The notes beneath the pieces were generated by a model. The model was not told the DNA's origin. It ran no database searches and saw only the letters and a list, made by a program, of their open reading frames with translations. A DNA stretch of 64,000 nt, from positions 2,232,001-2,296,000 of the forward strand of contig NZ_CP011339.1 of the NCBI RefSeq assembly GCF_001264245.1. Direction: 5' to 3'. The translations under genes and the position numbers were made by a program. Source of the DNA: Microcystis panniformis FACHB-1757. Lineage in GTDB: Bacteria; Cyanobacteriota; Cyanobacteriia; Cyanobacteriales; Microcystaceae. Positions 55,267 to 63,874 of the stretch are shown here, one piece after another (positions within the stretch are counted from its first letter, which is position 1; the number at the start of each line of letters is the position of its first letter).

Positions 55267-55338
55267 TAGCTCTTGCTTGGGAGTCCTGTGTGTGATAGGA
55301 TTAGCTTTGAGTTACTTATCACTACAACTGTCTAAATT

Positions 55339-56808
55339 ATGACTAAGGAAGAGTTTGTGGATAATGTCCTAGAATTGTTGCGCGAGGGAAAACAGAACCT
55401 AACTCTAAGTGAATTAGAATTAAAAGGTATTAAAGGATGTTATGAAAGATTAAAGTATTCAGAAATTTTAGCTTCAGCTAATTGTAATTGCACTGAAGGA
55501 CATTTGAGAAGAGAAATGTCAAATTTTTTTGGGAAAATCACCAACGCCTTTAATCATGTAACAGGAGAAAATAGAGAAAAAATACAGAAAAACCAATTCG
55601 TGCCACTGATTACAGAATATATTAACTTAAAAAATAAATCGCAAATTATTAATAAGATGAACGAAGAGAATAATAATAAGATTAAAATCTTTGAAAAGTT
55701 AAATAATGAATTAAAGATAAAAAGACCGATGACTGCTGCTATAATCAAATCCTATTTATCTGATGATCCTAAAATACAAAATAGTAACCTTAAGGAATTA
55801 ATTGAGAAGATTAAAGATTATGAAGAAAGTTTTTTGTTTAGCTTACTACATAACGTAGCTTATGATCAACGCCTTGATGATCCATTAATTCAATCAATTT
55901 TTGAGCAAACGGTCAATGATTTAAAAATGCAGACAAATATTAGTGACCTTGATTATGAGCAATTAACAAGCACACAATTGGAGCGGATTGAATTACCGAA
56001 GGAAGGGTTAGAAGCCTATTTAATTATAAAGGTGGACAGTAGCAAAAACATTCGGTATAAGAATATTACGACTATTGAAAATATCGAAAAACATCTAATA
56101 CGAGCTTGGTTTTGGCGATTAAATCCTAACAACATTCAAAACAAAGATATTAAGCATATACCCCTGTATGATCATAACCATACTTTAACCCATATTATTA
56201 ATGACTGTCGAGAACGGAGTGAAGAAATAACGTCCGTTGAGTTCTTCGCCGATGAAAAGCTATTATCTAGTGATTTTGAATCTTGGGAGTATAAAAGTGA
56301 ATTTAAACCAAATACTAAACTAAAAGAAAATTACTTTGTTAATAGTCGTCTTTCAGCAAGGTCTTGTATAGACAAAACTTCTGACCCATACAAAAAATGG
56401 ATAAAAAAATGGGAGAAATTACAAAATGAAGCAATAATCGTAGAAGACATACAAGATAATGACTGTAAACATCACTGCCGCCGACAAGAAAATTTAACCC
56501 TATGGATTAATCTTTGTGATTGTCAACAAAGTCATGAAGAAATGCTTATAGAAATAGCATCAGAAGGCATACCTTTAGCCCTTTGGTCACGCCGTTATAA
56601 TTTATCGCCAACTCACAGAGAGGAAATTAATGCCCTAGTTAGCAATCAACCCATCACCGAACTGCCAAAACTAATACATAAGGCAAGAAATCCACCTGAA
56701 AAACAGGAATCCCAATCTGACTATTTCGGGCATCATTTATCATTACTTCTAGAAGACCCTAATCGGATGCCCCCCTTCCACTACTTAACATCTCAGCACC
56801 TAGGTTAA
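55339..56808 (+). CDS. VMAP-like protein of a vWA-MoxR conflict system
   Basis: There are 489 residues. The N-terminal 65 residues resemble the helix-turn-helix of VMAP proteins (LTLSELELKGIKGCYERL...TEGHLRREMSNFF). A helical middle precedes a VMAP-C-like C-terminal half with the GIPLALWSRR motif. VMAPs form a signalling core with MoxR AAA+ ATPases and vWA proteins in predicted bacterial conflict systems (Kaur, Burroughs, Iyer and Aravind). The MoxR gene starts 6 bp downstream. The match is by memory of motifs. Confidence 0.65.
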   Translation: MTKEEFVDNVLELLREGKQNLTLSELELKGIKGCYERLKYSEILASANCNCTEGHLRREMSNFFGKITNAFNHVTGENREKIQKNQFVPLITEYINLKNKSQIINKMNEENNNKIKIFEKLNNELKIKRPMTAAIIKSYLSDDPKIQNSNLKELIEKIKDYEESFLFSLLHNVAYDQRLDDPLIQSIFEQTVNDLKMQTNISDLDYEQLTSTQLERIELPKEGLEAYLIIKVDSSKNIRYKNITTIENIEKHLIRAWFWRLNPNNIQNKDIKHIPLYDHNHTLTHIINDCRERSEEITSVEFFADEKLLSSDFESWEYKSEFKPNTKLKENYFVNSRLSARSCIDKTSDPYKKWIKKWEKLQNEAIIVEDIQDNDCKHHCRRQENLTLWINLCDCQQSHEEMLIEIASEGIPLALWSRRYNLSPTHREEINALVSNQPITELPKLIHKARNPPEKQESQSDYFGHHLSLLLEDPNRMPPFHYLTSQHLG

Positions 56809-56814
56809 CTAACT

Positions 56815-57774
56815 ATGAGTTCATGGAAAATCTTTCAAGGCAATCATGAAAAAGGCTCAAGGGATAAGATTACTTGGCCAGAAATCCCACCCTGGCGAAG
56901 CTTCGCCACCAACAAATCCGAGGAGCGGGGAAAACAACTCATAGTTAACCCTAAAACCATCGAAACCGTAAACGCAGCCATTCACCTACGCCGGCCTATT
57001 TTAGTCACAGGGAAACCGGGTACAGGGAAAACCTCCCTAGCCTACGCAATCGCCTACGAATTAGACTTAGGAGAAGTATTAGTCTGGCCAATTAATACCC
57101 GCACCACCCTACAAGAGGGATTATACTACTACGACGCGATCGCACGTTTGCAAGATTACCAACTAGAAGAAAAAAAAGACATAGGGCAGTATATCCGCTT
57201 GGGTCCCTTGGGGACAGCCCTCTGTCCGAGAAATTATCCCCGGGTACTGCTTATCGATGAGATAGATAAAAGTGACATCGACCTACCCAACGACCTCTTA
57301 AACCTTTTTGAAGAGGGAAGATTTGAAATCACCGAACTTTCCCGACTCGCTAAAGATACCGAAAACGAACCAATACCAGTACAAACCCATAACGGTGAAT
57401 GGGAATCCATCCCCCAAGGTAAGGTAAGCTGCCAACAGTTCCCCATAGTGATTATGACGAGCAACGGCGAGAGGGATTTTCCCCTACCCTTTAAACGTAG
57501 ATGTCTGCTCTTAGAAATTCCCGACCCCACCCCAGAGGAACTAAAAAAGATAGTAAAAAGCCATTTTGATTATAAAGAAGCCAGTCCCGAAAGTAAAAAA
57601 ATAGAAGCAGCGATCGCAGAATATGTTAAAAAACGAGAAAAAGGGGAACTAGCAACAGACCAGCTTTTAAACGCCGTCTTTTTGAGCATGGGCGAAAATA
57701 AACCCACAGGTGCAGAATTAAAGTCCCTTACCGACCTACTATTTACCTATCTCACCGACACAGGCAATACATGA
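56815..57774 (+). CDS. MoxR-type AAA+ ATPase
   Basis: There are 319 residues. Walker A TGKPGTGKTSLA (about residues 63-74), Walker B VLLIDEIDKSD (about 142-152) and sensor 1 IVIMTSNGERDFP are clear; the order fits the MoxR branch. It should remodel or load a partner using ATP. It overlaps the start of the next gene by 4 bp (ATGA), so coupled translation is likely. Confidence 0.9.
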   Translation: MSSWKIFQGNHEKGSRDKITWPEIPPWRSFATNKSEERGKQLIVNPKTIETVNAAIHLRRPILVTGKPGTGKTSLAYAIAYELDLGEVLVWPINTRTTLQEGLYYYDAIARLQDYQLEEKKDIGQYIRLGPLGTALCPRNYPRVLLIDEIDKSDIDLPNDLLNLFEEGRFEITELSRLAKDTENEPIPVQTHNGEWESIPQGKVSCQQFPIVIMTSNGERDFPLPFKRRCLLLEIPDPTPEELKKIVKSHFDYKEASPESKKIEAAIAEYVKKREKGELATDQLLNAVFLSMGENKPTGAELKSLTDLLFTYLTDTGNT

Positions 57775-60656
57775 CCCAAACCCTTCCCACACCAGAACTG
57801 ATTGATAAATTTATCACCTTTGTCAAGGGCAGGGGATGGGACCTAGACAGTTACCAGATAGCTGATAGTTTATGGTGGTATGTTCTCACCCAAGAAGAGG
57901 AAGGAAAACCCCAAACCCCTACAGAGCCTAGGGAAGAAAAGGAAGAAACCCCGACCGCTAAAAACCCCCCCCGGGAGAGTAAAAACGAAACCCAAGAGCC
58001 AGCAGCCCCATCCGATGAAGTTCCCTTAATACGCGAGACAGAAGCACAAAAACAGCCTGAGAAGATAGGCGCAGATACCCTACCCATTAGCATCCCCGAT
58101 GCCAAATTCTGGCGAGAAACCCTAAAATTAGGGCGAGCAGTGCGTCCCCTCATCCAAAAGATAGACTCAGCCACCCAAAGACAAATAAACCTAAACAGCA
58201 CCGTACAGAAATCGGCCGAGTATAGCATCGGCAAGAAAGATGGCAGTTTAGCCCTAATACCCGTTTACCAAGCCAAAAAAGTCCGTTCCCTAGAGGTGGT
58301 TTTACTGATTGAAGAATGGGCCTCCATGGTCTTTTGGAAAGAAATGGCCGGGGAAATCCGCGATTGGCTAGAACAAATCGGGGCCTTTCGGGATGTCAAA
58401 CTCTACCGCATCGGATGGGACGAAGACAGGCAAAATTTAGCCATCCGCACCTACTCTAACGATACTTGCTCAATTCACCCAAAAGATCTCATCCATCCTC
58501 GCGGCGAAAGACTTATCCTCTTCTACAGCGATTGTACTTCCCCAGACTGGTATCAAGGACGCTATAACCAAGCTCTTCAGGACTGGGGAAAACACCAAAT
58601 CGTCACCCTGCTTTCTCCCTTCCCGGAAGCAATGTGGGAAAGAACCGCCCTTAGTCGAGGTTGGTTCGTCTCCCTAGTCAACCAAACCCCCCGGAAACCT
58701 TCACAAAACTGGAGATTTACCTCTATCCCCCTGCTGCTACAAATTGAGAAGGAAGAGGAAAATCAACATATTCTCAGAGAAACAATCCAAAAAACCTACT
58801 TTCCCCTACCCACCATCTCCCTAACCCCTTCATCCTTAAAAGCTTGGGCGCTCGTTGTCAGTGGTGACAGCAACGCCACCTGTGCGGGGGTACTACTAGA
58901 AAAATCCCCCCAAAACAGAGAAATACCCGCAACTATTTCTCCGGAGATGTCTAGGAAGCAAGCTCTAGAACTATTCGCTAGTACCGCCTCACCTCTAGCT
59001 TGGGAATTACTGAAAAAATTAGCCGCAGCCCCGGTAAATCTTCCCATCATCCGTCTTATCCAAAGCCAACTTTTAAGCGCCTCTAACCCCCTAAACATAG
59101 CAGAAGTCATCCTTAGCGGTTTTCTCAAAGTCTATCTAGGAGGGGAACCAGTGAAGTGGGACAAAGGAGGTAAATTTAACTTTCACACTCCCCCCAACAG
59201 CCTAGATTTTGAATTTGATGATGAGGACAGAGAGCTTCTGCTCACTGAACTAGGGAATAGCCGCGCCTTAGAGGTAATTTTTGTCCTCTCGGAATACATC
59301 GCCCAAAAACTTAACCTGAGTACCACCACCTTTTTTGGTCTTATTCTTACCAATCCCCAAGTTCTCCTCGGCAAAGAAGCAGCTAATCTAGTCCGCGCCT
59401 TTGCCAAGGTGTCTGCTAAGGTTTTCCAAAAGCTAGGGGAAGCAAAGTACCAAGAAATTAGCCAAAAGCTGCAATCTATGGTTGACTCACCTCCACCCCC
59501 ACCGGTTGAGGAAAAGTGGCTGAGGAAATATAAAACCGTAACCATAGCTAAGGTAAAAGAGCTTACGGGAGGAGAGGAAATATTGTTTCAACTGCTCAAG
59601 CATAGACTTAAGGATTTCAGCGTAGAAGATGGGGAACTGTATCAGCGTCTTCGTTTAACCCCTGAGCAGCTTAAAATTTTGGCAAGCGAAGAAATAACCG
59701 CCGAGACAATCCCAGTCCAGTTTAGGGAAGTCTTGGATAACACAGAAGAAGAAATCATCACCCAGAAATTTAACCTAACCCTGTTCAAGTCTGAAACCGT
59801 CTTTGTGGATGAGACGGGACAAATTACCGCCAAAGAACCCGTGAGAGCCTTCTACTTTGAAGAAAATCCCCCCAGCTTAAAAATGCTCTATATTCCTTCG
59901 GGGGAGTTTTGGATGGGAACCGAAGCGGAGGAAATAGCGCGGCTAGTGGAAAAATACAATAGGGATTGGTTCAAAGGAGAATCCCCCAGACATTTAGTAA
60001 AAATCGCTCCGTTTTACCTAAGTCAAACTCCGATTACCCAAGCTCAATGGTTATATATTGCCCAAAGGAAAGATTTAAAAGTAGAGCGAGATTTAAACCC
60101 AGAGCCATCATATTTTAAAGGCAGCACAAACCCCGTTGAAAATGTATCTTGGTTAGATGCTGTAGAATTTTGCCAAAGGCTCTCTAAAATGACCAAGAAA
60201 CAGTATCGGCTGCCCAGTGAGGCGGAATGGGAGTATGCTTGTCGTGCCGGAACCACCACCCCCTTCCACTTCGGAGCAACCCTCACCTCAAATTTAGCTA
60301 ACTACGATGCTAGGAAACGCTTTGCTAAGGAACCAGCAGGAGAATATCGCCAGCAAACCACCCCAGTGGGGCAATTTCCCCCCAATGGTTTTGGTTTGTA
60401 TGATATGCACGGCAATGTCTGGGAGTGGTGTCAGGATGACTTCTGGGAAAATTATCAAGGCGCACCTAGGGATGGTAGTGCTTGGCAAGAAAAGAGCAAA
60501 AAACAGCAAAATCAGGCAAAAAAAGCTCTGCGGGGCGGTTCTTGGTACTACGATCCGTATGGCTGCCGTTCCGCTTACCGCTTCGGCAGCAGCCGCCGCG
60601 TCAGCAACCGCAGCTACGGTTTTCGGGTGGTGTGCGGTGCTGGGAGGACTTTGTAG
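57771..60656 (+). CDS. Degenerate vWA (SAV_2336-like) and FGE-sulfatase protein
   Basis: There are 961 residues. After a Pro/Glu-rich N-terminal linker (about 40-95) comes a SAV_2336-like region (about 160-330), where the vWA metal site is changed (LLIEEWASMVFW in place of DxSxS). A helical region follows (about 360-600). From about 695 to the end lies a formylglycine-generating-enzyme-like domain (YIPSGEFWMGTEAEE, YRLPSEAEWEYACRAG, GLYDMHGNVWEWCQD, LRGGSWYYD, GFRVVC). It is the vWA and probable effector part of the VMAP-MoxR operon. The C-terminal block at 60546-60617 looks like a DGR variable region. Confidence 0.83.
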   Translation: MTQTLPTPELIDKFITFVKGRGWDLDSYQIADSLWWYVLTQEEEGKPQTPTEPREEKEETPTAKNPPRESKNETQEPAAPSDEVPLIRETEAQKQPEKIGADTLPISIPDAKFWRETLKLGRAVRPLIQKIDSATQRQINLNSTVQKSAEYSIGKKDGSLALIPVYQAKKVRSLEVVLLIEEWASMVFWKEMAGEIRDWLEQIGAFRDVKLYRIGWDEDRQNLAIRTYSNDTCSIHPKDLIHPRGERLILFYSDCTSPDWYQGRYNQALQDWGKHQIVTLLSPFPEAMWERTALSRGWFVSLVNQTPRKPSQNWRFTSIPLLLQIEKEEENQHILRETIQKTYFPLPTISLTPSSLKAWALVVSGDSNATCAGVLLEKSPQNREIPATISPEMSRKQALELFASTASPLAWELLKKLAAAPVNLPIIRLIQSQLLSASNPLNIAEVILSGFLKVYLGGEPVKWDKGGKFNFHTPPNSLDFEFDDEDRELLLTELGNSRALEVIFVLSEYIAQKLNLSTTTFFGLILTNPQVLLGKEAANLVRAFAKVSAKVFQKLGEAKYQEISQKLQSMVDSPPPPPVEEKWLRKYKTVTIAKVKELTGGEEILFQLLKHRLKDFSVEDGELYQRLRLTPEQLKILASEEITAETIPVQFREVLDNTEEEIITQKFNLTLFKSETVFVDETGQITAKEPVRAFYFEENPPSLKMLYIPSGEFWMGTEAEEIARLVEKYNRDWFKGESPRHLVKIAPFYLSQTPITQAQWLYIAQRKDLKVERDLNPEPSYFKGSTNPVENVSWLDAVEFCQRLSKMTKKQYRLPSEAEWEYACRAGTTTPFHFGATLTSNLANYDARKRFAKEPAGEYRQQTTPVGQFPPNGFGLYDMHGNVWEWCQDDFWENYQGAPRDGSAWQEKSKKQQNQAKKALRGGSWYYDPYGCRSAYRFGSSRRVSNRSYGFRVVCGAGRTL
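60546..60617 (+). other. Candidate DGR variable region 1
   Basis: 24 codons between blocks identical to the second FGE gene (GCTCTGCGGGGCGGTTC before and TACGGTTTTCGGGT after). The codons that differ are nearly all NNY (TAC, GAT, TAT, GGC, TTC, AGC, GTC), as expected if template AAY codons were mutated at A. The invariant CGC codons contain no A. Confidence 0.7.
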
Positions 60657-60738
60657 CCCTTTTTCTCTTTTTTTCCTTTTTACCCTTTTTCTCTTTTCGA
60701 TTTTTTTTGAACAAATGTACTAGATGAGGTTGGCTGAT

Positions 60739-61108
60739 CAGTAGCTGGTTATAATTAAATTGAAGACGGGTTTTGATCCCTCCTGCCCCCCTTGATCCCC
60801 CCTTGATCCCCCTTAATCCCCCCTTGATAAGGGGGGTTTGATCCCTCCTTAATCCCCCCTTGATAAGGGGGTTTTGATCCCCCCTTGATCCCCCCTTGAT
60901 AAGGGGGGTTTGATCCCCCCTTGATCCCCCTTGATAAGGGGGTTTTGATCCCCCCTTGATCCCCCCTTGATAAGGGGGGTTTGATCCCCCCTTGATCCCC
61001 CCTTGATAAGGGGGGTTTGATCCCCCCTGCCCCCCTTGATAAGGGGGGTTTGATCCCCCCTGCCCCTGCCCCCCTTATTAAGGGGGGTGCCGATAGGCGG
61101 GGGGATCT
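60739..61108. repeat. Array of C-rich palindromes
   Basis: At least eight copies of the (C)nTTGATAA(G)n palindrome, separated by TTTGATCCCC runs, after an AGTAGCTGGTTATAATTAAA lead. It ends in GGGGGGTGCCGATAGGCGGGG, which is found inverted at about 61600. It may form long hairpins and act as a strong block between the operons. Confidence 0.88.
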
Positions 61109-61141
61109 GCCCTTTAATTAAGAAAAACCCTAGGATTCATC

Positions 61142-61393
61142 ATGTACCAAATCACTCTTTCCCTACCCGATGAAACCGCTCTCGCTTTACATCTCACCCC
61201 AGAACAACTAGGACAGGAAATTTCTCTGCTTGCTGCCATTAAACTTTATGAATTGGGAAAACTTTCCTCTGGCACTGCTGCTAACTTAGCAGGTATTCCG
61301 CGAGTTGTTTTTCTCTCTAAACTTGCAGACTATGGAGTTGATACCTTCCGACTCAAGGAAGCAGAATTAATCGAGGATCTGGCTAATGCCTAA
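61142..61393 (+). CDS. UPF0175 family small protein (putative antitoxin)
   Basis: There are 83 residues with the UPF0175 pattern (SLPDETALALHL, AIKLYELGKLSSGTAANLAGIPR, a helix-turn-helix-like centre). It is usually paired with a DUF3368 PIN-like toxin; the remains of one overlap its stop. Confidence 0.82.
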   Translation: MYQITLSLPDETALALHLTPEQLGQEISLLAAIKLYELGKLSSGTAANLAGIPRVVFLSKLADYGVDTFRLKEAELIEDLANA

Positions 61394-61535
61394 CGTCATT
61401 GCCGATACATCACCGATTCAATACCTCTATCAGACTAACTTACTTGACTGATTCCCTGTCACTGATTTAGGAAAAGGAGAAAGAGAAGTATTAGCTTTAG
61501 CAATAGAAATTCCCGATTCTCTCGCCCTATTTTAA
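61386..61535 (+). pseudogene. DUF3368 PIN-like toxin remnant
   Basis: MPNVIADTSPIQYLYQTNLLD is followed by a stop; the distal piece (TDLGKGEREVLALAIE, PDSLALF) resumes in the same frame after about 40 residues have been lost. Confidence 0.75.
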
Positions 61536-61597
61536 TATTTTTCCCATCAAGAGTTTCTTCCATTTTCATAACTAAGTCGGTAGGTATTAAAAACTTT

Positions 61598-61725
61598 CAG
61601 ATCCCCCCGCCTATCGGCACCCCCCTTATCAAGGGGGGCAGGGGGGATCAAACCCCCCTTATCAAGGGGGGTAGGGGGGATCAAACCTAAAATCAATTTT
61701 TAATTTAATTATAATTACTTACTTA
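61598..61725 (-). repeat. Inverted partner of the C-rich repeat
   Basis: Holds two CCCCCCTTATCAAGGGGGG palindromes and, reversed, the GCCGATAGGCGGGG and TTATAATTAAATTAAAAA sequences of 60739-61108. The two flank the UPF0175/DUF3368 pair as inverted repeats. Confidence 0.82.
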
Positions 61726-61735
61726 GGGCTTGCTG

Positions 61736-61882
61736 AAAAAGTACGGGCGAAGCATTCGGATAGAAAATCTACGGTTTCACCGATAGGTTATTACCCGAAT
61801 GCTTCGCCCCTACAGGACGCGGGCCGATACAGAACACTAAAACCCTTACCTCGTCTATATTTCACATTTATTCAACAAACCC
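61736..61882 (+). mobile_element. MITE type D, copy 3 (internally shortened)
   Basis: 147 bp, GGGCTTGCTGAA to TTCAACAAACCC, flanked by TACTTA (61730-61735 and 61883-61888). The A of the next gene's ATG is the last base of the duplication, so the MITE forms the upstream region of that gene. Confidence 0.9.
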
Positions 61883-61887
61883 TACTT

Positions 61888-62688
61888 ATGCCTACAATAA
61901 TCATCCAAAAGACCCAAAAACGTCTTTTAATCTATAGAGAAAAACTCACCGATGACCTAGAAATAGAATTAGTCAAAATACCATCGGGAACCTTTACAAT
62001 GGGTTCTTCAGAACAAGAAAGTGGTAATACAAGTGAAAAGCCCCAACACAACGTTACCCTGAAAAACTTCTTGATGGGTATTTATCCCATTACCCAAGCT
62101 CAATGGTTATATATTGCCCAAAGGGAAGATTTAAAAGTAGAGCAAGATTTAAAACCAGAGCCATCGGAGTTTAAAGGCAGCACAAACCCCGTTGAAAATG
62201 TATCTTGGTTAGATGCCGTCGAATTTTGCCAAAGGCTATCTAAATTAAGTAAAAGAAAATATAGGCTCCCAACGGAAGCTGAGTGGGAGTACGCTTGTCG
62301 AGCGCAAACCAAACCCTTAAATCTCGACAAAGGAGAAACCTACCCCCCCTATCACTTTGGGGAAATTCTTACCCCAGATTTAGCCAACTATAATGGCAAT
62401 CTCCAAAAAACCACCCCTGTTGGGCAATTCTACGCCAACGACTTTGGTTTATATGATATGCACGGAAATGTCTGGGAGTGGTGTCAAGATGATTGGCGCG
62501 AAAACTATGAGGAGATAAAAAAGAGCAAAAAACAGCAAAATCAGGCATATAAAGCTCTGCGGGGCGGTTCCTGGGGCAACTATCCTAATGACTGCCGTTC
62601 CGCGATTCGCATCTTCAACTTCCGCCGCGACTACCGCAGCAACAAATACGGTTTTCGGGTAGTCTGCGGTGCTGGGAGGACTTTGTAA
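61888..62688 (+). CDS. FGE-sulfatase (SUMF1-like) protein
   Basis: There are 266 residues and essentially one formylglycine-generating-enzyme-like (C-type-lectin-fold) domain: LVKIPSGTFTMGSSEQE, YRLPTEAEWEYACRAQ, GLYDMHGNVWEWCQDD, LRGGSWGN and GFRVVC. It closely parallels the C-terminal domain of the 961-residue protein. The copper-site cysteines of true FGE cannot be confirmed, so it is probably a binding domain and not a catalyst. It carries a candidate DGR variable region near the end. Confidence 0.87.
   Translation: MPTIIIQKTQKRLLIYREKLTDDLEIELVKIPSGTFTMGSSEQESGNTSEKPQHNVTLKNFLMGIYPITQAQWLYIAQREDLKVEQDLKPEPSEFKGSTNPVENVSWLDAVEFCQRLSKLSKRKYRLPTEAEWEYACRAQTKPLNLDKGETYPPYHFGEILTPDLANYNGNLQKTTPVGQFYANDFGLYDMHGNVWEWCQDDWRENYEEIKKSKKQQNQAYKALRGGSWGNYPNDCRSAIRIFNFRRDYRSNKYGFRVVCGAGRTL
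62575..62649 (+). other. Candidate DGR variable region 2
   Basis: 25 codons, one more than region 1. Changed codons are again NNY (GGC, AAC, TAT, AAT, GAC, ATT, ATC, TTC, TAC, AGC). Flanks are identical to those of region 1, including the downstream TGCGGTGCTGGGAGGACTTT. Confidence 0.7.
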
Positions 62689-62707
62689 CCCTTTTTCTTG
62701 CATGAGT

Positions 62708-62740
62708 AGAAAAAGGGTTTCTCCGAGAAACCCTTTTTCT
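62708..62740 (+). terminator. Perfect hairpin after the FGE gene
   Basis: AGAAAAAGGGTTTCT and AGAAACCCTTTTTCT arms (15 bp, loop CCG) lie about 20 bp after the stop. It may be a terminator, but a hairpin at this place downstream of the initiation-of-homing sequence is also typical of DGR targets. Confidence 0.75.
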
Positions 62741-62881
62741 GTGGGTTACTCAACGGATTTAGGATAAATTGCTTGTTGAGACGAGACAAGAGGCAACAGT
62801 AAAGGGATTGGGGGAAGTTCAACTAATCTAAGAATAAGCGGTTTAAATGCGTCTTAGTTTACATCAACAGCTGCTCAGTTA

Positions 62882-63775
62882 TTAGTATTCTCCCCCATCA
62901 TTTTTTTTCTGGTCTAAAAGATGATTATAGATCACACTTTTGAGAGATTGCCAAAAAGGAACTAATAAAGTACTCAGAAGTACAAAAACAGTAATCAGAC
63001 CATAGGAAAACATCGCCATTTGTTGGAAAAAAAGAGGATTTTCTGCGAGCGTTTGCCAGTCCTCCGAAGAATTGAACCAAAAGGGAATTGAAGCCAAAGC
63101 CCGTGACAGAAGATAAACTGGAATAATTAATAAACTGGCAATAAATATCACTCCTACAATTCTCCAAGCCGAGTTTTTAGTTAAATGCCAACCTCTCTTG
63201 ATTGCTTGCCAACTGCCTAAATTATCTTCAATTACTAAGGGCAATTCGGCAATGCAAATGCGAGCAGATAACCAAAGGAAGAAAAAAGCAAGACAGAAAG
63301 AAGCCAGTAAAATAAGCAATACACCAAGGATGGGGATAAAACTGACTAGCACCAGAGACAGCGTTATCGGCAAGATTATTGCCGCTCCCAACAAACCGAT
63401 CAAAACCTGCATCCACCATAAGCGCCACATTTTCGGCTTAACTTTTTTTTCCGCTTGTCCGGCAGTTTCTGGCTGATAAATGATGTCTTGAAAAGCTAAT
63501 CGTGAGATAACCGCATTATTGAAAAGATACTTAGCGGCCGAGAAAATTTGTACTGGGAAAAGAAATAAACGTAAACCGATATCGCTGCCTTCTTCGGGGG
63601 TAATTGTTTGATAAAGTAATTGACTGAGAATTAATTGCAAAACTAAGGGAAGAAGCGACCACAAGCCGGCGCGGACAGCAAAGAATACATAAGTTGAGAA
63701 GCGATCACGATAAAGACGGAAGGCAGTATTAATCGTATTGCCAATAGTTAAAGGATCGAGGGAATTGTTAGTCAC
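62882..63775 (-). CDS. Polytopic membrane protein of unknown function
   Basis: There are 297 residues from GTG 63775. About six hydrophobic helices are seen (about 28-50, 75-95, 115-145, 150-172, 205-225 and 255-280). The motif AWRIVGVIFIASLL after GSWQAIKRGWHLTKN resembles cyanobacterial membrane proteins annotated only as hypothetical. No catalytic residues seen. Confidence 0.65.
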   Translation of the reverse strand: MTNNSLDPLTIGNTINTAFRLYRDRFSTYVFFAVRAGLWSLLPLVLQLILSQLLYQTITPEEGSDIGLRLFLFPVQIFSAAKYLFNNAVISRLAFQDIIYQPETAGQAEKKVKPKMWRLWWMQVLIGLLGAAIILPITLSLVLVSFIPILGVLLILLASFCLAFFFLWLSARICIAELPLVIEDNLGSWQAIKRGWHLTKNSAWRIVGVIFIASLLIIPVYLLSRALASIPFWFNSSEDWQTLAENPLFFQQMAMFSYGLITVFVLLSTLLVPFWQSLKSVIYNHLLDQKKNDGGEY

Positions 63776-63874
63776 GGCGGGACTCCTTACAGAACGCCAC
63801 CACTATATTAGGTTAAGTAACTAATAACAGCTAAAAACTTCCAATTTAATCAATATTTCCAGCAAAGACAACAA

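Noticed and set aside
58796..59545. Long minus-strand frames in the vWA/FGE gene
   Set aside because: Shadows of the plus-strand gene; no start signals or protein features.
60770..61100. Possible CRISPR array or DGR template
   Set aside because: The repeats are palindromic C/G runs without unique spacers and have no match to the variable regions.
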